In this document: one piece after another, positions 43,654 through 53,134 of the stretch
Position numbering within the stretch: position 1 is the first letter of the stretch
Layout of the letters: every line of letters begins with the position of its first letter
Assembly: GCF_024637375.1 (NCBI RefSeq)
Contig: NZ_JAGXFK010000021.1
Location: 1 to 64,000 of the forward strand
Length of the DNA stretch: 64,000 nucleotides
Source: Sediminimonas sp.
Lineage (GTDB): Bacteria > Pseudomonadota > Alphaproteobacteria > Rhodobacterales > Rhodobacteraceae
Reading direction: 5' to 3'
Notes under the pieces: generated by a model
Seen by the model: the letters and a program-made list of their open reading frames with translations, nothing else
Database searches by the model: none
Told to the model about the DNA's origin: nothing
Translations under genes and position numbers: made by a program

Positions 43654-43687
43654 GCGTGGAACCAGGGCGCGGAACGCGCCGCCGCGC
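43654..43687 (-). repeat. Dispersed hairpin repeat, copy after sdaA
   Basis: Directly after the sdaA stop, a 34-bp block contains the perfect hairpin GGCGCG-GAA-CGCGCC (43666-43680). Its minus strand matches 31 of 34 bases at 58294-58327. The location suggests a 3' end role in sdaA; the second copy lies between purS and purQ. Confidence 0.6.
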
Positions 43688-43690
43688 GCC

Positions 43691-45064
43691 TCAGCAATTC
43701 GGTACGTTGACCGCCAGCCCGCCCAGCGAGGTTTCCTTGTATTTCTCGCTCATGTCGGCGCCGGTCTGGCGCATGGTCTCGATGCAGGCATCGAGCGGCA
43801 CCAGATGGGTGCCGTCGCCCCTGAGCGACAGAGACGCGGCGCTGACTGCCTTGATCGCGCCCAGCCCGTTGCGTTCGATGCACGGCACCTGCACCAGCCC
43901 CCTGACCGGGTCGCAGCTCATCCCGAGGTGATGCTCCAGCGCGATCTCGGCGGCGTTCTCGATCTGCTCCGGCGTGCCGCCCATCACCGCGGCCAGACCG
44001 GCGGCGGCCATCGCCGCGGCGCTGCCCACCTCGGCCTGGCAACCGGCCTCGGCGCCCGAGATCGAGGCGTTGTATTTCACCAGCCCGCCGATCGCGGCGG
44101 CGGTCAGAAGGAATTCGGCGATGCGCGCGGTGGTGGCGCCCGGCACATGGTCGAGCCAGTAGCGGATCACCGCCGGCACCACGCCCGCGGCGCCGTTGGT
44201 GGGCGCGGTCACCACCTGCCCGCCGGCGGCGTTTTCCTCGTTCACGGCCATCGCGTAGGTGCTCATCCAGTCGTTGATGGTGTGCGGCGCGTTCAGGTTC
44301 ATGCCGCGCTCGGCCATGAGCGCGTCGTGGATGGCCTTGGCGCGGCGCCTGACGCGCAAGCCGCCGGGCAGGGTGCCCTCGGTGCCCAGGCCGCGCTCGA
44401 TGCAGGCGTTCATGACGTCCCAGACGCGCGTCAGCCCCTGTTTGAGGCTCTGGTCGCAGCCGCGCGAGACCTCGTTGGCGGCCTTCATCTGCGCGATGGT
44501 CTTGCCCGAGGCCTGCGCCATTTCCAGCATCTCGGCGGCGGTCTTGAACGGGTAGGGCACCGGTGGCCCGTCGTCGGTGTCGCGCCCGGCGGCCAGTTCC
44601 GCCTCGGTCAGCACGAAGCCGCCGCCGACCGAGTAATAGGTTTCCTGCAAGATCACGTCGCCCTGCGCGTCGGTGGCCATCAGGATCATGCCGTTGGCGT
44701 GGCCGGGCAGGGGCGGGCCGTAGTCGAAGACGATGTCGCGTTCGGGGTCGAAGTTCAGCGTGCCCAGGCCCTCGGGCGCGACGGTCCTGGTGTCGCGAAT
44801 CGCCGCCAGCGCCGCCTCGGCGGCGTCGGTGTCGTAGGTTTCGGGTTTGAACCCGGCAAGGCCCAGGATCGTGGCCCGGTCGGTGGCATGGCCCACGCCG
44901 GTAAAGGCGAGGCTGCCGTGCAGCGACCCCTTGACGCCGGCGCAGTCGAAGGGTGCTGCGCGCATCAGCTCGAGAAACCGCGCGGCGGCCACCATCGGGC
45001 CCATCGTGTGCGACGACGACGGGCCGATGCCGACCTTGAACATCTCGAATACGGACAGGAACAT
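43691..45064 (-). CDS. sdaA: L-serine ammonia-lyase, iron-sulfur type
   Basis: A 457-residue single-chain serine dehydratase that turns serine into pyruvate and ammonia. The beta part starts [18 protein letters not shown]; the alpha part carries the three cluster cysteines C342 (AGCQAEVG), C384 (MSCDPVRG) and C395 (VPCIERN), plus a C-terminal C457 that in known structures plugs the active site. Complete and normal length. Shares one base (TGATG) with the upstream GST gene. Confidence 0.96.
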   Translation of the reverse strand: MFLSVFEMFKVGIGPSSSHTMGPMVAAARFLELMRAAPFDCAGVKGSLHGSLAFTGVGHATDRATILGLAGFKPETYDTDAAEAALAAIRDTRTVAPEGLGTLNFDPERDIVFDYGPPLPGHANGMILMATDAQGDVILQETYYSVGGGFVLTEAELAAGRDTDDGPPVPYPFKTAAEMLEMAQASGKTIAQMKAANEVSRGCDQSLKQGLTRVWDVMNACIERGLGTEGTLPGGLRVRRRAKAIHDALMAERGMNLNAPHTINDWMSTYAMAVNEENAAGGQVVTAPTNGAAGVVPAVIRYWLDHVPGATTARIAEFLLTAAAIGGLVKYNASISGAEAGCQAEVGSAAAMAAAGLAAVMGGTPEQIENAAEIALEHHLGMSCDPVRGLVQVPCIERNGLGAIKAVSAASLSLRGDGTHLVPLDACIETMRQTGADMSEKYKETSLGGLAVNVPNC

Positions 45065-45768
45065 CAGGTTGCACTCCCTTCGGGCGGGGTGGGCAGGCGC
45101 GGCGTGGTGAATGGGTGTGGCCCCAGCCCCTCGGACCGGGCGGCGCGGGCGACGCTGTCGCGCGCCTCCACGCTTGCGGCAAGGCGCGCCAGGTGCGGGT
45201 GCTCGGGCAGGGCGAACCACGAAGTGTCGCCCACCGGGTACAGCGCCAGCCAGCGCAGGCACGCACACAGGTAGAGATCGAGCGCCGAGGGCGTCGCTGC
45301 GCCGAGCCAGCCGTGACCCGCGCCGGCCACCCGGTCGAGCAACGCCAGATGCCGGCGCAGGCTGTCGCGCAGGCCGGTGCGCAGAGCGTCGCACGCATGG
45401 GCGTCGGGGCCGGTGTATTGATCGGGGTAAAACAGCATCCGCATCTCGGCATGCAGCGTGTTGGACAGGAACATCAGCCAGCTCAGCGCCAGCGGCCGCG
45501 CGCCGCTGTCGGCGCCGGGCAGCACCCGCCCGTGCCGGTCGGCAAGCCACAGAAGAATCGCCGCCGTTTCGAACATCGGCCCGTGCGGGGTTACCAGCAC
45601 CGGGATGCGGCCCACCGGGTTCAGTGCCAGGTAGGCGGCCGACCGCTGTGCGCCGGCGCGGCGGTCGACCAGCACCGTTTCGAACGGCTGGTCCAGTTCC
45701 AGCAGCGCCAGCCGGATCACCAGCGAGGCGTTGTCGGGCGCGTAATGCAGGCGATAAGGCGTCTCCAT
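45064..45768 (-). CDS. Glutathione S-transferase family protein
   Basis: A 234-residue GST fold protein: thioredoxin-like N-terminal domain with YRLHYAPDNASLVIRLAL at the glutathione-binding site (Ser in SLVIRL region) and NPVGRIPVLVTPHGPMFETAAIL, where the conserved cis-Pro and the E-T-A triple are seen, then an all-helical domain. Substrate unknown. It lies directly upstream of sdaA with a one-base overlap and could be in one unit with it. Confidence 0.85.
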   Translation of the reverse strand: METPYRLHYAPDNASLVIRLALLELDQPFETVLVDRRAGAQRSAAYLALNPVGRIPVLVTPHGPMFETAAILLWLADRHGRVLPGADSGARPLALSWLMFLSNTLHAEMRMLFYPDQYTGPDAHACDALRTGLRDSLRRHLALLDRVAGAGHGWLGAATPSALDLYLCACLRWLALYPVGDTSWFALPEHPHLARLAASVEARDSVARAARSEGLGPHPFTTPRLPTPPEGSAT

Positions 45769-45915
45769 GCCCCAGACCTATCAAACCAGCCGCCGCGGTC
45801 CACGCCGAAAAGCGGCACTGCGGCGGCGAAACGCGCAAAACTCTGGCGATGCCCCCTCGCGCCGGGAGCGGCTATTGCCTATAAGTGCCGGTGAAGCCAC
45901 TCGGGAGTTTCAGAC

Positions 45916-46704
45916 ATGAGCGGAGAATTGTCGCCCATCGACAAGGCCAAGTTCGTGGCCGCCAAGCGCGCGGTGGATTTCGTCGAGGACGGAATGCGCG
46001 TGGGGCTGGGCACCGGATCGACCGCCGCGTGGATGGTGCGCTGCCTGGGCGAGTTGGTGCGCGAGGACGGGTTGCGCATCAAGGGCGTGCCCACCTCCAG
46101 CCGTACCGCGGTTCTGGCACGCGACGTGGGAATCGACGTGATAAGCCTCGACGAGGCGAGGTGGCTGGACCTGACCATCGACGGCGCCGACGAGATCGAC
46201 AGCGAACTCAACCTCATCAAGGGCGGCGGCGGCGCGCTGTTGCAGGAAAAGATCGTCGCCACCGCCAGCGACCAGATGGTGGTGATCGCCGATGCCGGCA
46301 AGGAGGTCGAAAGCCTTGGCGCATTCCCGCTGCCGGTCGAGGTGATCCCGTTCGGCTGGCAGACCACCAAGGCGCTGGTCGAGGAGTTGCTGGTGTCGAT
46401 GGACGTGCTGGGCCGCGAAGTGACGTTGCGCATGAACAGCGACCACCCTTACGTGACCGACGAGGGCAACCATATCCTCGATCTGCACCTCAACCGCATC
46501 GGCAATGCCCGGCAACTGGCGATGGTGCTCAACCAGGTGCCCGGCGTGGTGGAAAACGGGCTGTTCATCGACATCTGCGACGCGGTCGTGGTGGGCTATG
46601 GCGACGGGCGGGTGGAAACCCGCGACATCAACGAAGGCACTGTCGAACGCGACCGACTGGATTTCGTCGAGAACGAGAACCTGTTCACCGACCTCAACGA
46701 CTGA
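45916..46704 (+). CDS. rpiA: Ribose-5-phosphate isomerase A
   Basis: A 262-residue enzyme that interconverts ribose-5- and ribulose-5-phosphate. GLGTGSTAAWMV (31-42) is the phosphate loop, DGADEID (92-98) and KGGGGALLQEKI hold the catalytic Asp, Lys and Glu. Length is slightly longer than E. coli RpiA at the C-terminus. Start at ATG 45916 follows GGGAG. gor begins 10 bp downstream, so the two form an operon linking pentose phosphate and glutathione/NADPH metabolism. Confidence 0.96.
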   Translation: MSGELSPIDKAKFVAAKRAVDFVEDGMRVGLGTGSTAAWMVRCLGELVREDGLRIKGVPTSSRTAVLARDVGIDVISLDEARWLDLTIDGADEIDSELNLIKGGGGALLQEKIVATASDQMVVIADAGKEVESLGAFPLPVEVIPFGWQTTKALVEELLVSMDVLGREVTLRMNSDHPYVTDEGNHILDLHLNRIGNARQLAMVLNQVPGVVENGLFIDICDAVVVGYGDGRVETRDINEGTVERDRLDFVENENLFTDLND

Positions 46705-46714
46705 AAGGCAAGGA

Positions 46715-48076
46715 ATGGCATTCGACTATGATCTCTTCGTGATCGGTGGCGGCTCTGGCGGGGTTCGCGCGGCGCGCGTGGCCGCGCAAGGGGGCGCGCG
46801 CGTGGCGCTGGCCGAAGAGGACCGTTACGGCGGCACCTGCGTCATTCGCGGCTGCGTGCCCAAGAAGCTGATGGTCTATGCCAGCGAATTCGTCGATACC
46901 GTCGAGGATGCCCGCGCCTTCGGCTGGGACATCGCGCCCGGCGCCTTCGACTGGGCCGGGTTCCGCACCAGGCTGCATGCAGAGCTGGACAGGCTGGAAG
47001 GTGTCTATCGCAAGCTGTTGTCGGGCAACGGGGTCGAGACCTTCGACATGCGCGCCAAGCTGGCCGACGCCCACACGGTGGAACTGGCCGACGGCACCCG
47101 CAAGAGCGCGCGGCACATCCTGCTGGCCGCCGGCGGCTGGCCCGTCAAACCCGGTATCAAGGGTGAAGACCTGGCGATCACGTCCAACGAGGTGTTCCAC
47201 CTCGACCATCTGCCCGAAAGCATGCTGATCGTCGGCGGCGGCTACATCGCCTGTGAATTCGCCTGCATTCTCAATGGCCTGGGCGTGAAGGTGACGCAAT
47301 ACTACCGCGGTGCGCAGATATTGCGCGGCTTCGACGACGAGGCCCGCGGCCTGGTGGCCGAGGAGATGCAGCAGCGTGGCGTCGAGCTGCACCTGGGCAC
47401 CAACGTGTTGGAGATGTCGCGCGACGATGCCTCGGGCGGCGTGTTGGTGAAATCGACCAATGGCGACGAACGCGTCTTCGACAAGGTGATGTTCGCCACC
47501 GGCCGCGCCCCCAATACCGCCGGCCTGGGCCTGGAGGACATCGGCGTCGAGCTGGGCCGCAACGGCGAGGTGATGGTTGACACTTACAGCCAGTCGACGG
47601 TGCCTTCGATCCACGCCATCGGCGACGTGACCGACCGGGTCAATCTCACCCCGGTGGCAATTCGCGACGGCATGGCTTTTGTCGAGACGATATTCGGCGG
47701 CAACCCCACGCCGGTGGATCACGCGCTGATCCCGACGGCGATCTTCACCCAGCCGGAGATAGGCACAGTCGGCCTTTCCGAGGAAGCCGCCAGCGCGCAA
47801 GAACCGATCGAGGTCTACTGCACCTCGTTCAAGCCGATGCAGCAGGCCTTTGCGGGCCGCGGCGACCGGGCGCTGATGAAACTGATCGTCAGCCGCGAAA
47901 ACCGCAAGGTGCTAGGGTGCCACATCGTCGCACCGGGCGCGGGCGAGATGATCCAGATGGCTGGAATCGCCGTGAAAATGGGCGCGACCAAGGAAGACTT
48001 CGACCGCACCGTCGCGGTGCATCCGACCATGTCGGAAGAGATCGTGACGATGAAGGTGCCGGTCAGGACGGGTTGA
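46715..48076 (+). CDS. gor: Glutathione-disulfide reductase
   Basis: A 453-residue NADPH/FAD disulfide reductase. FAD-binding GGGSGG (11-16), redox-active disulfide C42/C47 in GGTCVIRGCVPKK, NAD(P)-binding GGGYIACEFA (about 171-180) and C-terminal HPTMSEE with the catalytic His-Glu pair are all present. The GCVPKK block and length are those of glutathione reductases. An AAGGAATGG ribosome site overlaps the start. Upstream rpiA is 10 bp away. Confidence 0.95.
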   Translation: MAFDYDLFVIGGGSGGVRAARVAAQGGARVALAEEDRYGGTCVIRGCVPKKLMVYASEFVDTVEDARAFGWDIAPGAFDWAGFRTRLHAELDRLEGVYRKLLSGNGVETFDMRAKLADAHTVELADGTRKSARHILLAAGGWPVKPGIKGEDLAITSNEVFHLDHLPESMLIVGGGYIACEFACILNGLGVKVTQYYRGAQILRGFDDEARGLVAEEMQQRGVELHLGTNVLEMSRDDASGGVLVKSTNGDERVFDKVMFATGRAPNTAGLGLEDIGVELGRNGEVMVDTYSQSTVPSIHAIGDVTDRVNLTPVAIRDGMAFVETIFGGNPTPVDHALIPTAIFTQPEIGTVGLSEEAASAQEPIEVYCTSFKPMQQAFAGRGDRALMKLIVSRENRKVLGCHIVAPGAGEMIQMAGIAVKMGATKEDFDRTVAVHPTMSEEIVTMKVPVRTG

Positions 48077-48145
48077 AATCCGCCGCTGGCTGCACAGGTA
48101 ATGACAGGAGATGATACGTGAAAACCAACAAGGGAAGGTTCGCTG

Positions 48146-49312
48146 ATGGCTGGTAACTCAGGCGGCCCATGGGGCGGCGGCGGCGGCGGTGGAAATCGCG
48201 GCGGCGGTGACGACCGGCGGCCACCACAGGGCGGCGGGCGGCCCCCGCAGGGCGACGGGCCGCAAATCCCCGAGATAGACGAGCTGATGAAAAAGGGCCA
48301 GGAGCGGCTGCGCGTGCTCATGGGCGGGCGCGGCGGCGGCGGCCAGGGCGGCGGCGCCGATGGTGGCGGCGGGCCCGGTTTCAATCGCGGCACGATTGGC
48401 CTGGGTGTGTTGGTGGCAGTCGGCCTGTGGGCCTTCGCCAGCTTCTACACCGTCAAGCCCGAAGAGCAGTCCGTCGAGTTGTTCCTCGGCGAATTTTCCT
48501 CTATCGGCAGTCCGGGTCTGAACTTTGCGCCGTGGCCGCTGGTCACCGCCGATGTCGTCAACGTTACCTCGGAGCGGACAGAAAACATCGGCCAGCGTAG
48601 CGGTACCGGCGATGGCCTGATGCTGACCACCGATGCCAATATCGTGGATATCACGTTTCAGGTGGTCTGGAACATCAACGACCCCTCGAAATTGCTGTTC
48701 AACATCCGCGACCCGCAGTTGACGGTTCAGGCGGTGTCGGAGTCCGTGATGCGCGAGATCATCGCGGCCAGCAACCTCGGTCCAATCCTCAACCGTGATC
48801 GTGGCCTTATCGCCGATACCGCGATGCAGGACATCCAGAACACGCTGGACGAGTATGAGAGCGGCATTTCAATCGTGCGTGTCAACCTCGACACCGCAGA
48901 CCCGCCGAACGAAGTGATCGACGCCTTCCGCGAGGTGCAGGCTGCCGAACAGGAACGCGACCGCCTGCAACGTCAGGCCGACGCTTATGCCAACCGCGTT
49001 CTGGCCGAATCGCGTGGTAACGCCGCGCAGATCCTGCAGGAAGCCGAAGGCTACCGCGCACAGGTCGTCAACCAGGCGTTGGGTGACGCGAGCCGCTTCA
49101 CCTCGGTGCTTACGGAGTTCACCAAGGCCCCCGAAGTGACCCGCAAACGGCTTTACCTCGAAACGATGGAAAATGTCATGAGCTCGGTCGACAAGACGCT
49201 TCTCGACCAAAGCGTGGTTGGCGAAGGCCAGGGCAGCGGCGTGGTTCCGTACCTGCCGCTGAACGAACTGCGTCGCGATCGCTCGACCACCGACACCGGA
49301 CAGGGGAACTAG
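48146..49312 (+). CDS. hflK: HflK, FtsH-regulating SPFH protein
   Basis: A 388-residue membrane protein. Residues 1-78 are a Gly/Pro-rich cytoplasmic head, the single TM is at about 83-101, followed by the SPFH/band 7 domain (EEQSVELFLGEFSSIGSPGL onward) in the periplasm and a long helix with Glu/Arg/Gln (QAAEQERDRLQRQADAYANR). HflK with HflC forms a cage around FtsH that modulates membrane-protein degradation. hflC starts 4 bp after the stop. Confidence 0.95.
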   Translation: MAGNSGGPWGGGGGGGNRGGGDDRRPPQGGGRPPQGDGPQIPEIDELMKKGQERLRVLMGGRGGGGQGGGADGGGGPGFNRGTIGLGVLVAVGLWAFASFYTVKPEEQSVELFLGEFSSIGSPGLNFAPWPLVTADVVNVTSERTENIGQRSGTGDGLMLTTDANIVDITFQVVWNINDPSKLLFNIRDPQLTVQAVSESVMREIIAASNLGPILNRDRGLIADTAMQDIQNTLDEYESGISIVRVNLDTADPPNEVIDAFREVQAAEQERDRLQRQADAYANRVLAESRGNAAQILQEAEGYRAQVVNQALGDASRFTSVLTEFTKAPEVTRKRLYLETMENVMSSVDKTLLDQSVVGEGQGSGVVPYLPLNELRRDRSTTDTGQGN

Positions 49313-49316
49313 GATT

Positions 49317-50195
49317 ATGCGCAAGACAACACTCCTGCTGCCGCTCGTCGTGATCCTCGTGATCGCCGGGCTGTCGTCGATCTTCGTGGTGGACGAGCGT
49401 GAAAAGGCGCTGGTGCTGCAATTCGGGCAGATCAAGGCTGTCAAGAAAGAGCCCGGACTGGCGTTCAAGATCCCGCTCATCCAGGAGGTCGTGCGCTATG
49501 ACGACCGCATCCTGTCGCTGGATACCGAAACGATCGAGGTCACGCCGTCGGACGACCGCCGCCTGGTGGTGGACGCCTTTGCCCGGTATCGCATTGCCGA
49601 CGTGGTGGAATTCCGCAAGGCGGTTGGCGTCGGTGGCGTGCGTGCCGCCGAGTCGCGACTCCAGTCGGTTCTCAATGCGCAGATCCGTGAGGTGCTGGGC
49701 GCTGACCAGGTCACGTCCGATACCATCCTTTCAGAGGACCGGCGCGAGCTGATGAACCGCATCCGTGATCAGGCGCAGACGAGCGCGCAGGGTCTGGGGC
49801 TGAACGTCGTCGACGTGCGGCTCAAGCAAACCAACCTGCCCACGCAGAACCTTGACGCAACCTTCGCGCGGATGCGCGCCGAGCGCGAGCGTGAAGCCGC
49901 CGACGAGATCGCCCGCGGTAAGGAAGCGGCCCAGCGCGTGCGCGCCCAGGCCGACCGGACCGTGACCGAAACCGTATCGGATGCCGAACGCGAGGCACAG
50001 GTGATCCGCGGCGAGGCCGATGCGCGGCGCAACGCGGTGCTGGCCGAAGCCTACGGCAAAGATACCGAGTTCTTTGCCTTCTACCGCTCGATGGCGGCCT
50101 ATGAGAAGGCGCTTTCGGGCGAGAACTCGAACATGGTCATGACGCCTGACAGCGAGTTCTTCGAATACCTGCGCTCGGGGACCGCGTCGCAGTGA
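49317..50195 (+). CDS. hflC: HflC, FtsH-regulating SPFH protein
   Basis: A 292-residue partner of HflK. N-terminal TM at about 5-23, SPFH domain from EREKALVLQFGQIKAV, then an extended coiled region (RMRAEREREAADEIARGKEA) and the HflC-type end FFAFYRSMAAYEKALSGENS. It follows hflK by 4 bp and is coupled by a GTGA overlap to the DUF2065 gene. Confidence 0.95.
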   Translation: MRKTTLLLPLVVILVIAGLSSIFVVDEREKALVLQFGQIKAVKKEPGLAFKIPLIQEVVRYDDRILSLDTETIEVTPSDDRRLVVDAFARYRIADVVEFRKAVGVGGVRAAESRLQSVLNAQIREVLGADQVTSDTILSEDRRELMNRIRDQAQTSAQGLGLNVVDVRLKQTNLPTQNLDATFARMRAEREREAADEIARGKEAAQRVRAQADRTVTETVSDAEREAQVIRGEADARRNAVLAEAYGKDTEFFAFYRSMAAYEKALSGENSNMVMTPDSEFFEYLRSGTASQ

Positions 50196-50386
50196 TCGAG
50201 ACGGCGTTTCTGGCCCTCGGGCTGGTACTTATCGTGGAGGGGCTGATCTATGCATTGGCCCCTTCGCTTGTCGAACAACTGCTCGACGCGCTGCGCGCGC
50301 TGCCGTTGTCGGCGCGTCGCAACCTCGGGCTGGCGGCATTGGCGCTGGGCGTGGCGCTGGTCTGGATCGCCAAGAGCGTCCTCTGA
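50192..50386 (+). CDS. DUF2065 (YjeT-like) small membrane protein
   Basis: A 64-residue protein with two TM helices (about 4-22 and 42-60) and the pattern FLALGLVLIVEGLIYALAPS at the front, typical of DUF2065/YjeT, found downstream of hflC in many proteobacteria. Translation begins with GTG, overlapping the hflC stop (GTGA). A role in the HflKC-FtsH complex is suggested by position only. Confidence 0.88.
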   Translation: MIETAFLALGLVLIVEGLIYALAPSLVEQLLDALRALPLSARRNLGLAALALGVALVWIAKSVL

Positions 50387-50555
50387 TCGGTGGCCGCCGC
50401 GCGTCGGCGAGGTGCCGCCGATCCCGGTAACAGGCCCGTGATTGCGCATCGTGCTGCTTTGAAATGGTGCGCGCGCGTTCTTAGATGTCGATCAACAGGC
50501 CGGGCTGCGCGGGTTTCGCGCGCCGGGGACGGAGCCAACGAGAGGAGATCAGGAT

Positions 50556-52016
50556 TTGCGACATCACGTAACCGCATTGACGCGCGACGACGACATGGCA
50601 CCAACGCTCAGGCTTTTCTGGGGCATGTTTCTCGGGCTGGTCGCCGCGATGGCGCTGGCCCTGCCGGCCGCGGCGCGCCCCGGCAGCTTTGCCGACCTTG
50701 CCGACAAGATCAGCCCCGCAGTGGTCAACATCACCACCTCGACGATGGTGGCGGGGCAAACCGGGCCGGGGCCCATTGTGCCCGAGGGCAGCCCGTTCGA
50801 GGACTTCTTCCGCCAGTTCCAGGATCGCAACAACCCCGAGGGGCGGCCGCGCCGGCGTTCGGCGCTGGGGTCCGGGTTCGTGATTTCCGAGGACGGCTTT
50901 ATCGTTACCAACAACCATGTAATTGACGGCGCCGACGAGATCGATGTCGAATTTCAGGATGGCGAGACATTCGCCGCCGAGGTCATGGGCACCGACCCCA
51001 AGACCGACATCGCGCTGCTCAAGGTCAAGGCCGACCAACCGCTGCCCTTCGTCACCTTCGGCGACAGCGACACGGCGCGCGTCGGCGACTGGGTGCTGGC
51101 GGTCGGCAACCCGCTGGGGCAGGGCTTCTCGGTCAGCGCCGGGATCGTGTCGGCCCGCAACCGGGCGCTGTCGGGCACCTATGATGACTACATCCAGACT
51201 GACGCGGCGATCAACCGCGGCAATTCGGGCGGGCCGCTGTTCAACATGGATGGCAAGGTCGTCGGCGTGAACACCGCGATCCTGTCGCCCAATGGCGGCT
51301 CGATCGGGATCGGGTTCTCGATGGCCTCGAACGTGGTCGGCCGCGTCATCGATCAGCTCAAGGAGTTCGGCGAAACGCGGCGCGGATGGCTGGGCGTGCG
51401 CATCCAGAACGTGACCGACGACATGGCCGAGGCAATGGGCCTGGAAGCGGCGCGCGGGGCACTGGTCACCGACGTGCCCGAGGGTCCGGCGCGCGAGGCC
51501 GGCATGAAGCAGGGTGACGTGATCTTGTCCTTCGACGGGCGCGAGGTGACCGACACGCGCGAACTGGTGCGTGTGGTGGGCAACACCAAGGTCGGCAAGA
51601 CCGTCCGCGTGGTGGTCTTCCGCGATGACGGAACGACGACGCTGAAAGTCACGCTGGGCCGTCGCGAAGAGGCCGAGGCCGCCGCCATTCCCGCGGCACA
51701 GCCGAGCGAACCCGTGCAGGACAGCGTGATGGGGCTCACGCTGAGCACCCTGACCGAAGACCTGCGCCGGCAACTCGAACTGGGCGACCGGGCCAACGGC
51801 CTGGTGGTGATGGATGTCGACCCGGCCTCGCAGGCCTACGAGAAGGGTCTGCGCGCCGGCGACCTGATCACCGAGGCCGGGCAACAGACGCTCATGACGA
51901 TCACGGATTTCGAAAACCGGATCGAGGCCGCGCGCGAGGCCGGGCGCAAATCGTTGCTGCTGCTGGTGCGGCGCGGCGGGGAGCCGCGTTTCGTGGCCCT
52001 GTCGGTGGCCGAGTAG
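50556..52016 (+). CDS. Do family periplasmic serine protease/chaperone
   Basis: A 486-residue HtrA/DegP-type protein. TTG at 50556 is chosen, with AGGAG eight bases before; the internal ATG at 50595 has no ribosome site. A signal peptide ends near residue 41 (PAAARPG). The catalytic triad is H121 (NNHVIDG), D151 (TDIALLKV) and S224 (GNSGGPL). Two PDZ domains follow (about 265-350 and 395-480). It degrades or refolds damaged periplasmic proteins. Lying after hflK-hflC, it is often co-ordinated with them in membrane-protein quality control. Confidence 0.94.
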   Translation: MRHHVTALTRDDDMAPTLRLFWGMFLGLVAAMALALPAAARPGSFADLADKISPAVVNITTSTMVAGQTGPGPIVPEGSPFEDFFRQFQDRNNPEGRPRRRSALGSGFVISEDGFIVTNNHVIDGADEIDVEFQDGETFAAEVMGTDPKTDIALLKVKADQPLPFVTFGDSDTARVGDWVLAVGNPLGQGFSVSAGIVSARNRALSGTYDDYIQTDAAINRGNSGGPLFNMDGKVVGVNTAILSPNGGSIGIGFSMASNVVGRVIDQLKEFGETRRGWLGVRIQNVTDDMAEAMGLEAARGALVTDVPEGPAREAGMKQGDVILSFDGREVTDTRELVRVVGNTKVGKTVRVVVFRDDGTTTLKVTLGRREEAEAAAIPAAQPSEPVQDSVMGLTLSTLTEDLRRQLELGDRANGLVVMDVDPASQAYEKGLRAGDLITEAGQQTLMTITDFENRIEAAREAGRKSLLLLVRRGGEPRFVALSVAE

Positions 52017-52040
52017 ACCCGCGTACAGGGTCGCGTAACG

Positions 52041-52069
52041 GGGCGCCCCGGTTCGGGGCGCCCTTTTTT
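52041..52069 (+). terminator. Terminator after the Do protease gene
   Basis: A perfect 10-bp stem GGGCGCCCCG / CGGGGCGCCC with a GTT loop is followed by six Ts. It ends the hfl/protease unit. Confidence 0.93.
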
Positions 52070-52085
52070 CCATCCGTGCAAGGGG

Positions 52086-52616
52086 TTACTCCGATTGATC
52101 CTCGCGCGGGACCGGCGCCAGCCCGAGGCTGCGCGCCGTCTTCAACGTCAGGATGCCCGAGTCCAGCCCACGCGGCTTCTGAAAACGCCGGATCGCGGCG
52201 CGGGTGCGCCCGTCCATCCTGCCGCTCGCGGTCCCGCGATAGATCCCGCGCACCTTCAGCGCGCGCTGTAGCGAGGCGACGAATTCGGGTGTCATCTGGT
52301 CCTCGCAGGGGGTCTCGAACCAGGTTTCGCTGCGTTCGCGCGTGATCACGCTTTCGGTCGCTGTCCGGTAGATCGCCGGGGTGCGCACGGTGCCGTCGGC
52401 CATGACCTCGGGCGGCTGCACCATGATCTGGTGGGTAACGGTTTCGACCCGGGCCGGCGTTACCTTCTTGCCCCAGCAGGTGCCTGCGCGCGCGCCGGGG
52501 GGCGCGGTCTGTGTCTGGCGGATCAGTTCCGGTTCGCTCACCCTGCCGGGCGCCTCGTCACAGGCGCCCAGAAGGGCGGCACAGGCAACAGCCATCAGTG
52601 GGCCGGGGTGTTTCAT
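52086..52616 (-). CDS. Peptidoglycan-binding domain lipoprotein
   Basis: A 176-residue secreted protein. Signal sequence with a lipobox-like LLGAC (C19). The C-terminal half (about 115-165) is a PG_binding_1 domain: LQRALKVRGIYRGTASGRMD, then RAAIRRFQKPRGLDSGILT. The middle holds CWGKKVTPARVETVTHQIMV, a segment shared with other Rhodobacterales proteins of this type. It probably anchors in the outer membrane and contacts peptidoglycan. Start at MKHPGPLM; the frame continues far upstream without support. Confidence 0.82.
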   Translation of the reverse strand: MKHPGPLMAVACAALLGACDEAPGRVSEPELIRQTQTAPPGARAGTCWGKKVTPARVETVTHQIMVQPPEVMADGTVRTPAIYRTATESVITRERSETWFETPCEDQMTPEFVASLQRALKVRGIYRGTASGRMDGRTRAAIRRFQKPRGLDSGILTLKTARSLGLAPVPREDQSE

Positions 52617-52775
52617 CTGCTCGGGCCTTTCTGGCGCGTTGTGGCGGTTGTAGCCGGTTTTGAGCGCCCGGGAAAGCGTCCTCCCGATCGTTTCGGTCCG
52701 GGCCGTGGCGCCACCTACCTGCAAAGCGCGGCTCGGCGCGCGAAAGGGCTGGAATGCGCGGCGCGCCTTTACTAG

Positions 52776-53132
<357 letters not shown>

Positions 53133-53134
53133 GC

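Noticed and set aside
43524-45452. 642-codon minus-strand frame over sdaA and the GST gene
   Set aside because: Shifted frame of two well-supported genes; no recognisable domain.
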